64,000 nucleotides of DNA from an uncultured Bacteroides sp. (GTDB taxonomy: Bacteria; Bacteroidota; Bacteroidia; Bacteroidales; Bacteroidaceae). How positions within the stretch are numbered: the stretch's first letter is position 1; every line of letters begins with the position of its first letter. A model generated the notes under the pieces. The model ran no database searches. It was not told the DNA's origin and saw only the letters and a list, made by a program, of their open reading frames with translations. Positions 8,995 to 18,978 of this stretch are shown piece by piece. The stretch is taken from positions 6,090-70,089 of the forward strand of contig USPQ01000004.1 of NCBI GenBank assembly GCA_900556625.1, given 5' to 3'. A program made the position numbers and the translations under genes.

Positions 8995-11900
8995 ATGAAG
9001 AACCTAAAAAGAATAATTTTTATACTACTCATCATCCTTCCTCTCCGTGTTTTTGCCGACTATGAGCATTTTAAACTTTGGGATATGTCGGATGGTCTAT
9101 CCAATAATACAGTGAAATCTATCACCCAAGATCATTTGGGATTCATTTGGTTGGGAACATTCGACGGATTGTGCAAATTTGACGGAGTCGATTTTACTAT
9201 CTTCAGACATGACTCCCAAGATAGTTTGTCTATCATCAATAACTATGTGGAAGTCGTAGCTTCGTTGGGAGATGAACTTTGGGTAGGAACCGAACGGGGA
9301 TTGAATCTTTATTCTTATAAAGAGAATAATTTTCGTTTGTGCGAATGGATTCTTCCGACAGGTGAAAGACAAAAGATAACGGAAAGCATCAAAAATATCG
9401 TAGTGAATCAAGAGAGTGTCTTTATATTGACCTTTTCGCATCAACTATTGGTGCGTAAAGAAGGATGTGTCTTTGAACCGTGTGACTATAAAAAGAATAT
9501 AGAATGGCTGTCTATTTCAGGCTATAAAGAGGGTTTATTGATCGGACATGCCACCGATGGTTTGTATGTCATTGATCCCGATGAAATGAGGATTCGGGCT
9601 CATTTCCCGTTTGACTCAAAGATACTGAGCGACTGTCTGTATTACAGTACAAATAAAGATATGATTTTTCTTGGTTTTGGTATAGGCTATCCAAGTCTCG
9701 CTTTTAGGATGAACAAAGAGAATAGCCTTGAAAAGTTGGAAGTCAGGATACCGTCAAGCGTAAAGACAATTGTCGATTATAAAGATGAAACATTATTTGG
9801 AACAGATGGAAACGGGCTGATGGTTTTTAATGAATCAGGATGTTCCGACATTTCTTCGGGAGAAAGTGATATGAGTAGTGACGCCATTTATTCATTGTTT
9901 GTAGATCGGAGACAGAATCTTTGGATTGGTACATACCGGGGAGGGCTGAATGCAAGTTCGGAACATTACGACTGGTTTCAGTCTTTCTGCATACAAAATA
10001 AAAAACTCTCGTATGATATGGTAACCGCTGTCGTTTCTCAAAAGGAACGGTTGTATGTGGGACTGGACGGCGGAGGACTGAATATTTATGATGTAAAAAA
10101 TGACAAGCTACTGAAATATACAACGCATAATAGCGGCATTTCGGGAGACAATCTTTTGTCGTTATCAGTGGATGATGATTTCGCCTGGTTGGGAATATAT
10201 GGCAAGGGACTCAGTCGCTATTCACTATCCGGTCACACTTTTAAGAATTATGTCTTGCCACCGGTTAAAGATAAAGAGAGTGCAAATAGAATATGGCAGA
10301 TAAAGGACGATGGTGAGGGTAATATTTGGATTATAGCCGAAGACGTTTATTGTTTCAATAAAAAGAGCGAGACATTCACGGTAATCGACAATCTGAGTAA
10401 CCTGAATGCTTTGAATATTATATTTGAAAACGATGTCATTTGGCTTTGTACGATGGGATATGGGCTTTATAAATTTGACCGGAAGACGACAGAACCTCTT
10501 GAACATTACTTTAAAGAATCAGAAAAAACGCCCATCCCCGGTAATATGGTACGGTATATGTTCATTGATTCCCGGAATCAAGTATGGTTCTCGATAGAAT
10601 ATGCCGGTTTATATAAATTAGACCAAAGTTCCGGGGAAGTCACTCCGTATGGAGTTGAAAGTGGCCTGACGGATACAAATGTAGTGGGGATGTTGGAAGA
10701 CAAGTCCGGTTATTTATGGGTGAGTACATATAATGGCTTGTTCCGCTATAATCCTGTCAATGGAAAGTTTATTCGTTTTGGTAAGGAAGATAACTTGACT
10801 TCTACCCAATTCAATTATAACGCATGTTTTCAAGAGGGTGATACAATGTATTTTGGAAGTACGGGAGGATTGTTCAGTTTCAAACCGGAAGATATTAAAT
10901 ATGACGGTGAACAGGTCAATCATGTGTATTTTACCAATCTTGAACTGTTGAATCATGAGAATAAAGTTGTGAGTCTCTATGGCATACAACCGGAGGATAT
11001 ACACTTGTCATATGATCAGAACTTCTTTACGATTCATTTCTCAACGCCGGAGTTGATTTCCCCTGACAAGGTACAATTCTCTTGTTATATGGAGAATTTT
11101 GAAAACGGCTGGTCTGAAATCTCCCATGCCCGACAGATATCCTATACTAATATTCCCCCCGGAGAATATTATTTTTATGTCAAGGCTTCCGACAATGAAG
11201 GGCAATGGACCGATAAGGCATCCTGCCTGAAGATTATTATCACACCCCCTTGGTGGAAAACCACTTGGGCATTGTCGCTTTGGGGCCTGCTAATCCTGGG
11301 ACTTATCATTTTTATATTCTGGCTATACCGTCATGAATTGAATATAAAACATTTGGTACATTTGAATGAGATAGAGAAGAAAGCGGCTAAGAATATTAAC
11401 GAAGCAAAGCTAAGCTTTTATACGAATATTACGCATGAACTGCGTACGCCTATTTTTTTGATAACCTCTCCTTTGGAGGAACTTCTAACGAGTAGGGAGG
11501 GCAGAGGGCCTGTTTCGGTTCCTAAATCTTTCCTGGTGAGTATGTACAGGAACGCTATGAAACTGAACAAGCTGATTAGCCGAATTATAGACTTCCGTAA
11601 ACTGGAGTCCGGAAAGTTGAAACTCGAGCCGCAATCACTAAATCTGGTCACTTTCTGTAAAGACTTGACGGTGGATTATGAAGCTCTCTGCCAGCAGAAG
11701 AATATTATTTTTCATTTCTTGCCGTCACGGACAATTATTCGTGTCGAGTTTGATCCCGAAAAGATGGAGATTCTTTTGTCCAATCTCATTTCCAATGCTT
11801 TTAAATATACCCCGGAAGGAGGGAAAATCGTATTATCTATCGATGAAACGGACGAAAAAGTAACGCTAGTGGTTGAAGACAATGGCATCGGCATTCAAAA

Positions 11901-12930
11901 AGAATTTCAGGAAGTTATATTCGATCGCTTTTTCCAGATAGAAAATACCGAAATATTCTCTACGGGGGATGGTATCGGGCTTTCCTTTGTAAAGCACTTG
12001 GTCGAACTGCATGACGGAACGATACGCGTGGAAAGTGAACTGAACAAAGGGGCTAAATTTATAGTTGAGCTTCCCAAAAAAGAAAGAGTGGATGAACCTG
12101 TTTCTTCGGAAGAAGAAATCATTATTGTGCCGAAATCTGTAAAAGAGAATATGCTTGTCGTGACAGAGTCGGCCTCTTCCCCGGCAGCCCCCCACACCTT
12201 ATTAATAATAGATGACGAGAGCGAGATACTCGATATGCTGGAGTGCTTCTTAAGCAGTGATTTTAAGATATTAAAGGCAAGTAATGGTATAGACGGACTT
12301 TCTTTGGTGCAAACCACATTACCCGATATCGTAATCTGCGATGTGATGATGCCTAAAATGAATGGGACGGATTTCTTGCAATTGATGAAAGGAGATAAAA
12401 AACTGGCCCATATTCCTGTCATTATGTTGACTGCCAAAACCTCGGAGGAGGACCAAATGGTGGCTTTTGATTGTGGCGCAGATGCTTATCTGACCAAACC
12501 GATTTCATTGAAATATCTCCGTAAACGGATCGATCAACTGTTGGCGCGTGTAGAATCGGCAGAGATGGTGAACTCATTGACGAAAACGGAAAAGAAATAT
12601 TCCAAAGAAGAACAGAAGTTCCTGTTGAAGTGTCGGGAGATTATTGATAATAACCTGAATAATTCCAGTTTTGAGATAATGGCTTTTGCGGAACAAATGG
12701 GGATGAGTCATTCCACCTTGTACCGTAAAATAAAAGGGATGACCGGACTGACCGTTGTTGAATTTATAAATGAATACCGCCTGTTCAAAGCCGTCCAATA
12801 TTTTAAGGAAGGCGAGACGAATATCGGTACTGTATGTTCCAAATGCGGATTCAATGATGTGAAACATTTCCGTGATCTTTTCAAACGTAAGATGAATATG
12901 ACTCCCAAGCAATATGTGTTGAGTTTATAG
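8995..12930 (+). CDS. Hybrid two-component system regulator of PUL 1 (HTCS)
   Basis: A 1311-residue one-protein sensor/regulator that detects a glycan fragment in the periplasm and activates PUL genes. Order: signal peptide (1-21), Reg_prop beta-propeller repeats beginning at DGLSNNTVKSITQDHLGFIW, a Y_Y_Y domain ending near residue 750, a membrane helix (~757-778), HisKA with H814 in THELRTP, HATPase (SNAFKYTPEGG, VEDNGIGI), a response-regulator receiver with D1116 in VICDVMMP, and an AraC-type HTH (~1202-1311). All phosphorelay residues are present. It lies directly before susC, whose promoter region holds a 21-bp direct repeat that may be its binding site. The inducing sugar is unknown; a fucosylated oligosaccharide is inferred from the enzymes. 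Confidence 0.96.
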   Translation: MKNLKRIIFILLIILPLRVFADYEHFKLWDMSDGLSNNTVKSITQDHLGFIWLGTFDGLCKFDGVDFTIFRHDSQDSLSIINNYVEVVASLGDELWVGTERGLNLYSYKENNFRLCEWILPTGERQKITESIKNIVVNQESVFILTFSHQLLVRKEGCVFEPCDYKKNIEWLSISGYKEGLLIGHATDGLYVIDPDEMRIRAHFPFDSKILSDCLYYSTNKDMIFLGFGIGYPSLAFRMNKENSLEKLEVRIPSSVKTIVDYKDETLFGTDGNGLMVFNESGCSDISSGESDMSSDAIYSLFVDRRQNLWIGTYRGGLNASSEHYDWFQSFCIQNKKLSYDMVTAVVSQKERLYVGLDGGGLNIYDVKNDKLLKYTTHNSGISGDNLLSLSVDDDFAWLGIYGKGLSRYSLSGHTFKNYVLPPVKDKESANRIWQIKDDGEGNIWIIAEDVYCFNKKSETFTVIDNLSNLNALNIIFENDVIWLCTMGYGLYKFDRKTTEPLEHYFKESEKTPIPGNMVRYMFIDSRNQVWFSIEYAGLYKLDQSSGEVTPYGVESGLTDTNVVGMLEDKSGYLWVSTYNGLFRYNPVNGKFIRFGKEDNLTSTQFNYNACFQEGDTMYFGSTGGLFSFKPEDIKYDGEQVNHVYFTNLELLNHENKVVSLYGIQPEDIHLSYDQNFFTIHFSTPELISPDKVQFSCYMENFENGWSEISHARQISYTNIPPGEYYFYVKASDNEGQWTDKASCLKIIITPPWWKTTWALSLWGLLILGLIIFIFWLYRHELNIKHLVHLNEIEKKAAKNINEAKLSFYTNITHELRTPIFLITSPLEELLTSREGRGPVSVPKSFLVSMYRNAMKLNKLISRIIDFRKLESGKLKLEPQSLNLVTFCKDLTVDYEALCQQKNIIFHFLPSRTIIRVEFDPEKMEILLSNLISNAFKYTPEGGKIVLSIDETDEKVTLVVEDNGIGIQKEFQEVIFDRFFQIENTEIFSTGDGIGLSFVKHLVELHDGTIRVESELNKGAKFIVELPKKERVDEPVSSEEEIIIVPKSVKENMLVVTESASSPAAPHTLLIIDDESEILDMLECFLSSDFKILKASNGIDGLSLVQTTLPDIVICDVMMPKMNGTDFLQLMKGDKKLAHIPVIMLTAKTSEEDQMVAFDCGADAYLTKPISLKYLRKRIDQLLARVESAEMVNSLTKTEKKYSKEEQKFLLKCREIIDNNLNNSSFEIMAFAEQMGMSHSTLYRKIKGMTGLTVVEFINEYRLFKAVQYFKEGETNIGTVCSKCGFNDVKHFRDLFKRKMNMTPKQYVLSL

Positions 12931-12961
12931 CTGGATCAGATTATCTGATTCATTTATTCAC

Positions 12962-13027
12962 CACGAATTGCCCCGAATCGCCCAATAGCCGAATTTCACC
13001 CTAAAAAAGCCGAATTACTTCCCTTTT
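12962..13027 (+). promoter_or_regulatory. Candidate HTCS operator: CGAAT repeats upstream of susC 1
   Basis: Four CGAAT cores begin at 12964, 12974, 12990 and 13011. The last two sit in a clear 21-bp direct repeat: AGCCGAATT at 12987-12995 and again at 13008-13016, each followed by a C/T-rich CCCT segment. The repeat lies just upstream of the expected -33 region. HTCS proteins are known to bind direct repeats, so this is a plausible site for the regulator at 8995-12930. Confidence 0.5.
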
Positions 13028-13044
13028 AGGCAATGCATCCTGCT

Positions 13045-13052
13045 TAGTTTTG
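13045..13052 (+). promoter_or_regulatory. -7 promoter box for the PUL 1 operon
   Basis: TAGTTTTG matches TAnnTTTG and would start the susC transcript near 13059, about 45 nt before ATG 13104. An imperfect 14-bp inverted repeat (arms 13028-13041 and 13063-13076, 12 of 14 matching) flanks it. Confidence 0.6.
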
Positions 13053-13103
13053 CGACAAAACGAGGGTGCAATGCCTTGAATAGTTAATTTTAAAATCAGT
13101 TTT

Positions 13104-16100
13104 ATGGAAAAACATTTTTTCTTTATTTCGTTAAGGAAGACTTTATTCCTGACAGCGACATTTGTTTTATTAATAGGAAACACGCAACCTTCCTATGCAA
13201 TGCTAGGAGTAGACGAGGAGTTGCAGGTTATGCAGAACGGCATAGTCAAGGGACGAATCGTCGACACAAACGGAGAAGCGGTGATTGGAGCCAATGTAAA
13301 GTTAAAAGGAAGCAATCAAGGAACTATTACTGATGTGGATGGAAACTTTTCTTTGGAAAATGTATCGGAAGATATCCTAATTGTATCTTATATTGGCTTT
13401 GAAGAGCAAGAAGTTGCCATTAAAGGGCGGAAGTATGTAAAAGTCATATTGAAAGAGAATTCGCAGCTTCTTGATGAAGTCGTTGTAGTGGGATATGGCG
13501 CACAGAAAAAGGTGAATCTGACTGGAGCAGTGGCGAGTCTTGATGTGAAACAACTAGAGAGTCGACCTATTACCAGTGCTTCGCAGAGCTTGGCAGGTAA
13601 GATAGCAGGTGTACATATTGCACAATCGTCCGGTATGGCAGGTGCAGACGGTGCGCAGATCACCATTCGCGGACTCGGTACGTTGAATAATACTTCTCCT
13701 CTTATCTTGATTGATGGGGTTATTTCTCCGAATATGGATGTAGTAAATCCAGCGGATATTGAAAGTATCTCTGTCTTGAAAGATGCTGCATCGGCTTCTA
13801 TATACGGTTCGCAAGCTGCGAATGGTGTTGTATTGGTCAGTACAAAGAAAGGAAAAGCAGAAGGGAAGTCAACTTTTAATGTAAGTGCAGGCCTTTCTTG
13901 GTCTAAGATGACTGACCAGAGTAGGCCGGACATGGTGACGGATCCAGAAACATTTATGCTCCTGATGAATGAGGCGCGAATCAACTCCGGATTAGAGTCA
14001 GCTTTTCCGGATGAAGTAATTGAAAGATACCGTACACCTAAATTCAGGGATGCGTGTTCTACCGATTGGTTTGATCAGATTTTTCGCACGGCTACTACCC
14101 AGGAATACAATATGAGTGCAAGCGGCGGAAATAATAAGACCAAATATTACTTTTCTTTAGGCTATATGGACCAGGGATCCATAGCATCCAGTGGTAACTA
14201 TAAACGGATTACTGCCCGTCTGAACCTGGATACTTATGTACTTCCCAAATTAAAGATCGGAGCATCTATTGGTTATACTTACGGCGATCAGCGCACTCCG
14301 AACGGAAGTGTAGATGAGGTCTTTGCGCTTGACCTGATGCGTGCCAATCCTCTGAATCCGGCCTATAACTCAGACGGTACGATTGCGATGCCCGATAATA
14401 CGACTTTGTCCTATACGGGACAGGTGCAAGGAGAGAATCCATTGACCAAGATGCTTTACAATGAGATTCATCAGAAAAACAATAACATTTACGGTAATGC
14501 TTTCTTGAGTTGGGACATTTTTCCTGAACTGAAAGTGTATGCATACCTCAATGCAAATGTGCAATTAAGAGATTATAGTGAGTGGAAGGGCTGTCCGGAG
14601 GTTAAAAATTGGCGATATGAGGAACTGCTTGCGGAAGGCGCCGATATGGAAGATGTGATTAGTGACGGTTATTATGGAAACGGAAGTTTGAAGATGTCGT
14701 CAGCCAGAGATTACCGGATTAACCCGTATGTTCAGATGGAATATTCCAAGTCAATTGGCCGGCATCATATGAGAGCCATGGTTGCTGCCAGCTATGAAGC
14801 GACCAATTACGACTATTTTGATACATCCAGAGGAAAGTACATCTCCAATTATGTGCATATTCTCGATTCAGGAGATCCTTCCACAGTGCAAAATAGCAGC
14901 AGTATGACACAATATGCCATTCTTTCCCAATTCGGACGTGTGAACTATGATTTTGCAGACAAGTATCTTTTCGAATTTAATCTGCGTCGTGACGGTTCTT
15001 CCAGATTCGGTTCCAATTTCAAGTATGGTATATTCCCTTCTTTCTCTGTGGGATGGGTGTTGACGCAGGAAAATTTCATGAAGAAGATTCCTACGATTAA
15101 CTTTCTAAAACTGCGTGCTTCCTGGGGACAGCTCGGCAACCAGTATAGCAGCGATAATTTCCCTTATATTGCCAAGATCGGTTATGACGGTAATTATGTG
15201 TGGGGGAATGAGGTGGCAACAGGCGTTGTTCCGACTTCTTATGGTAACCCGGATATTCACTGGGAGACTACCAATGTGACGAATGTAGGTTTTAATCTTC
15301 ATCTGTTCAATTCGGAGCTGGTGCTGGAAGGTGATTACTTTATGCGTAAGACAAAAGACATTTTATTCGATACGCCACTGCCGTACGAGACAGGATTCAA
15401 ATCGGTGTTAACCAACCTGGCAGAAGTGCAAAACAGCGGTTTTGAATTATCGGCTACTTATCAGAAAAGATTGAAAGACTTCCATTTCTCCATTGGTGGT
15501 AATATGTCACATATTCAAAATAAGGTCAATGCCATAGACCCTGGAATGACCGGAGAGACCGACCGTCATATCAGTGGTAATAAAATTACGACTCGCAATA
15601 AACCGATGAATTCCTATTATATGTTGAAATGGACCGGCAAGATTTATCAGACTCAGGAAGAAGTGGATAACTCTCCCCATGTGAAAGGAGCAGGACCGGG
15701 TGACTTGGTATTTGAAGATATCAGTGGCCCTGAAGGAAAACCGGATGGAGTGATTGATGCCAATGACCGTCAGATATTGGGAACGGAATATCCGGCATGG
15801 ACATTTGGCGCAAATTTATCATTTGGGTATAAAGGTATAAATATCAGTGCCGATTTTCAGGGGATTGCAGATGCTTATACCTATGGAACATGCGAATATT
15901 ATACTCCGACATTCCAAGGTTCCAATTTTGGCCAATATTGGACGAAACGTTGGACTCCGGAACATCCGAGTGAGACAGTCCCACGTTTGTGGGTTGAAAG
16001 CGGTCCTAATGTTGACTACGCCAACAGCTATTTCCTGATGGATAGAACTTATCTGCGTCTGAAGAATCTGGTTTTGAGCTATGACCTGCCGTTAAACATC

Positions 16101-16274
16101 ATCCGTACGCTGAAGATGGAGAAAATGAGAGTATATGTTTCCGCTTCCAATTTATTCACCTGGACGAAGAAGGATTACCGGGGACTGGATCCGGAACGCT
16201 CCAACGGTGCAGGTGAACGAGGTGGTATTCCGCAAGCGATGACAGTGAAAATGGGTATTGATTTAACTTTCTAA
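13104..16274 (+). CDS. SusC-like TonB-dependent glycan importer (PUL 1)
   Basis: A 1056-residue outer-membrane transporter that imports oligosaccharides with energy from TonB. It has an N-terminal signal peptide, a carboxypeptidase-regulatory-like domain (~residues 48-115, GRIVDTNGEAVIGANVKLKG), the SusC signature LDEVVVVGYG, a plug domain (ITIRGLGTLNNTSPLILIDG) and a C-terminal beta-barrel ending in a terminal Phe. There is no STN domain, in keeping with HTCS rather than anti-sigma control. The susD partner begins 13 bp later. Substrate is inferred from the downstream GH2, GH95 and unknown enzyme, not from this sequence. Confidence 0.96.
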   Translation: MEKHFFFISLRKTLFLTATFVLLIGNTQPSYAMLGVDEELQVMQNGIVKGRIVDTNGEAVIGANVKLKGSNQGTITDVDGNFSLENVSEDILIVSYIGFEEQEVAIKGRKYVKVILKENSQLLDEVVVVGYGAQKKVNLTGAVASLDVKQLESRPITSASQSLAGKIAGVHIAQSSGMAGADGAQITIRGLGTLNNTSPLILIDGVISPNMDVVNPADIESISVLKDAASASIYGSQAANGVVLVSTKKGKAEGKSTFNVSAGLSWSKMTDQSRPDMVTDPETFMLLMNEARINSGLESAFPDEVIERYRTPKFRDACSTDWFDQIFRTATTQEYNMSASGGNNKTKYYFSLGYMDQGSIASSGNYKRITARLNLDTYVLPKLKIGASIGYTYGDQRTPNGSVDEVFALDLMRANPLNPAYNSDGTIAMPDNTTLSYTGQVQGENPLTKMLYNEIHQKNNNIYGNAFLSWDIFPELKVYAYLNANVQLRDYSEWKGCPEVKNWRYEELLAEGADMEDVISDGYYGNGSLKMSSARDYRINPYVQMEYSKSIGRHHMRAMVAASYEATNYDYFDTSRGKYISNYVHILDSGDPSTVQNSSSMTQYAILSQFGRVNYDFADKYLFEFNLRRDGSSRFGSNFKYGIFPSFSVGWVLTQENFMKKIPTINFLKLRASWGQLGNQYSSDNFPYIAKIGYDGNYVWGNEVATGVVPTSYGNPDIHWETTNVTNVGFNLHLFNSELVLEGDYFMRKTKDILFDTPLPYETGFKSVLTNLAEVQNSGFELSATYQKRLKDFHFSIGGNMSHIQNKVNAIDPGMTGETDRHISGNKITTRNKPMNSYYMLKWTGKIYQTQEEVDNSPHVKGAGPGDLVFEDISGPEGKPDGVIDANDRQILGTEYPAWTFGANLSFGYKGINISADFQGIADAYTYGTCEYYTPTFQGSNFGQYWTKRWTPEHPSETVPRLWVESGPNVDYANSYFLMDRTYLRLKNLVLSYDLPLNIIRTLKMEKMRVYVSASNLFTWTKKDYRGLDPERSNGAGERGGIPQAMTVKMGIDLTF

Positions 16275-16287
16275 TAACTGAAACAGT

Positions 16288-17898
16288 ATGAAAAAAATAT
16301 ATGTATTGCTTTTATCCGCTTTCTCGTTTATTATGTTGAGTGGGTGTAATGATTGGATTGAACTGGAGCCGAAAGATACGGTGGCTAATGAGAATTTCTT
16401 TAAGACGAAAGATGATTTTGACCAGGCTGTGACCGGTTTGTACTCCATGCTTCGCCCGTTGGACGACGAAGCCAAAGACGGAGCGTATTTTGGGAATCTG
16501 TATTGGGAAGTTTGTGCAGACGTATGCATGTATAAGAATAGTTGGACGCAGCCCTGGTTTGATATATCACGGGGTGAATTGAAATCCGTGACCGACAATG
16601 TCGCATCTTTATATCAGAAGGTGTATGCGGCTATTTCCTGGTCGAATACGATCATTGAACAGATAGAGGCCAAGCAATCGGAGTTTCCTGAGGACTTTGT
16701 GAATTATGTAAAAGGACAGGCGCATTTTGTGAGGGCTATATGTTACATCCGTCTGACAAGTCTTTGGGGGCCGGTTCCAATGATCGATCGTCTTTATCTT
16801 CCTTCCGAATCAAAGTTGCCGAGAAGCTCGGTTGATGATATAACGAACCAGCTGATTATCCCAGATCTTAAAATAGCTGTCAGCTGCCTGGAGATGACTC
16901 CTTATAATAACAAATGGGGACTTGCCACCAAACAAGCAGCTATGGGGATGAGAGTACGTGCTTATTTGTATAACAAGGATTATGAAAATACGGTGGAAGC
17001 TGCAAAGGAATTGATGGAACTTGATAAAACCTTAGAAAATTCCATGTTCTTGGACGATTATAAAAGCATATTCGCCAACTCGAATGAAAATAACCCAGAA
17101 ATATTGTTCAGCCTGAAGTATGTAGCTAACGGAACCAAACAGGGAAGTACGTTCAATACTCCTTTTGGAAGCAAAATCCCCGGACTGCCGACAGGAAGCA
17201 TGAATGGTTCATGGGCAACTGTATCTATCTTGCCGGAGTTTATTGATTCTTATCCATTGACTGACGGCAAGACGGTGGCTGAAGGATCTATGGTATATGA
17301 TTCTCAGAATAAGTGGGCCAACCGTGGTCCCCGATTCGAAAGTACGTTTTATATTGGTGGTTATTCCGTCGTGAACGGTATGCCTTTCACCTCTGAGTAT
17401 GTGTGCGGCATTGATGCACAGTGTGCGATAGATTATCCGTTAAATATCAACAAAGGATATATGAACGAAGATAAAAAGACAGAATGGTTGCAGGAAGACG
17501 AGTCCGATTTCATTATTCTGCGCTATACCGATGTGCTGTTGATGTATGCCGAAGCGAAAACGATGCTCGGGGATATAGACCAGTCTGTATTTGATATATT
17601 GGACGCAGTGAGAGACCGTGCCGGAATAGCACATGTGGCTCATACAACAGACCCGAAGGCTATGATGAAAATCATCCAGGATGAACGGAAATGGGAATTT
17701 GCTTTTGAAGGGTTGAGATACTTTGACATTCGTCGCTGGGGGATAGCTGCCGATGTGATTAATTCGATCACTTCCGACGAACTGTATAATTTCGGTTCGC
17801 ACAAAGTCTTTGTTGCACCTGCCAACTATCTATGGCCTTTGCCGCAGGAAGCTACTGATGCCAATCCTAATCTGCTCCCCAATAATGAGGGATATTAA
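16288..17898 (+). CDS. SusD-like surface glycan-binding lipoprotein (PUL 1)
   Basis: A 536-residue lid protein that sits over the SusC barrel and captures glycan. The lipobox MLSGC is followed by the family's N-terminal pattern (DWIELEPKDTVANENFFKTKDDFDQAVTG, an EP...FF motif), TPR-like helices including GQAHFVRAICYIRLTSLWG, and the C-terminal DERKWEFAFEGLRYFDIRRWG signature. It shows the usual SusD size and lies directly downstream of its SusC partner. Confidence 0.96.
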   Translation: MKKIYVLLLSAFSFIMLSGCNDWIELEPKDTVANENFFKTKDDFDQAVTGLYSMLRPLDDEAKDGAYFGNLYWEVCADVCMYKNSWTQPWFDISRGELKSVTDNVASLYQKVYAAISWSNTIIEQIEAKQSEFPEDFVNYVKGQAHFVRAICYIRLTSLWGPVPMIDRLYLPSESKLPRSSVDDITNQLIIPDLKIAVSCLEMTPYNNKWGLATKQAAMGMRVRAYLYNKDYENTVEAAKELMELDKTLENSMFLDDYKSIFANSNENNPEILFSLKYVANGTKQGSTFNTPFGSKIPGLPTGSMNGSWATVSILPEFIDSYPLTDGKTVAEGSMVYDSQNKWANRGPRFESTFYIGGYSVVNGMPFTSEYVCGIDAQCAIDYPLNINKGYMNEDKKTEWLQEDESDFIILRYTDVLLMYAEAKTMLGDIDQSVFDILDAVRDRAGIAHVAHTTDPKAMMKIIQDERKWEFAFEGLRYFDIRRWGIAADVINSITSDELYNFGSHKVFVAPANYLWPLPQEATDANPNLLPNNEGY

Positions 17899-17937
17899 TT
17901 TGAAACAAGAAGTAAACCAGTAAATAATAAGTAAATA

Positions 17938-18957
17938 ATGAAACATATTATACATATCATAGTTTTGGCTGTTATTACAGTTGTATATATAAGCTGTGAA
18001 AAGGAAGATTATGCCCTTCAGCGTTTGAGTGCTCCTGCACAATTGACTGCTAGTCGCGGTGATACCTCAGTTTTCCTAAAATGGACGAAAGTGGAAGATG
18101 CTTCTTTTTATACATTGGTCAGAGGATTAAAAGTGATTGCAGATAGTTTGACGGTTGAATCTTATGAAGACGACTCTGCTCCTGATACATTGACTGAATA
18201 TCGCATTTATGCTGTGGACAACCAAGGATGGCGTTCGGCTACTTACGCGGTGGATTCGGGTTATTTGGGAATCCCTGATGGCATTGAACCTCGTGTTCCT
18301 GCCAAGTTAGAAGCATCCGATACTAATATTGAAGGCTGTTTATTATCCTGGAGTGCAGGACGTTTTGCCACTTCGTATAAAGTGTATAAAAATGGTACGT
18401 TTTATAAAGAGGTGACAAACAAGGAGTTCCTGGATTATGCAGCTTCGGTGACGGGTGCTGAATATACTGTATATTCGGTCAACCACAATGGTATGTCGAA
18501 AGGTATTTCCGTGACCGGCAAAAAGGCTTATCAGTGTCTCGACGATTATGAAACCTACGAGATCGGAAGTGTGATTGAACCTTGGACATTTATTCAAGAC
18601 CGTATCGGATATTATACAGAGGGGAATCCGCTTGTAACCAATGAAAGGCCTTTCAACGGAACTAAATCATTAAGCATTAAAAAAGGAAAAATAGAGTTGA
18701 TGTTCGACTGGGGCGGAGTGTGGAATGACGGTTATTATACCATAAGTTTCATGACTTATAAGGCATCCGGCCCATTCAAACTTTATTCAGATTTTGGTAT
18801 TGATGATACAGTTCAGGGTACAGGCGAATGGGTGCAATATAACTATCGGACCGGTCTGCTGAAAGCCGGAGATAAATTCAAGATGGTGATAGATTCAAGA
18901 GAGGATGACGATATTCTCTATGTGGACAATTTGTCGATAGAATACGCAAAAGAATAG
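17938..18957 (+). CDS. Surface glycan-binding lipoprotein with FN3-like domains (PUL 1)
   Basis: A 339-residue predicted lipoprotein (hydrophobic signal, lipobox VYISC) in the position where PULs encode an SGBP. Two fibronectin type III-like repeats are visible (~residues 30-110, APAQLTASRGDTSVFLKWTK, and ~118-195, PAKLEASDTNIEGCLLSWS). The C-terminal ~140 residues (ending DILYVDNLSIEYAKE) look like a beta-jelly-roll binding module. No catalytic motif was seen. It probably helps SusD retain the glycan at the surface. Family-level recognition is weak, so the function is inferred from gene position, lipidation and the repeats. Confidence 0.7.
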   Translation: MKHIIHIIVLAVITVVYISCEKEDYALQRLSAPAQLTASRGDTSVFLKWTKVEDASFYTLVRGLKVIADSLTVESYEDDSAPDTLTEYRIYAVDNQGWRSATYAVDSGYLGIPDGIEPRVPAKLEASDTNIEGCLLSWSAGRFATSYKVYKNGTFYKEVTNKEFLDYAASVTGAEYTVYSVNHNGMSKGISVTGKKAYQCLDDYETYEIGSVIEPWTFIQDRIGYYTEGNPLVTNERPFNGTKSLSIKKGKIELMFDWGGVWNDGYYTISFMTYKASGPFKLYSDFGIDDTVQGTGEWVQYNYRTGLLKAGDKFKMVIDSREDDDILYVDNLSIEYAKE

Positions 18958-18978
18958 TTCTATTTTGATGATACAGAC

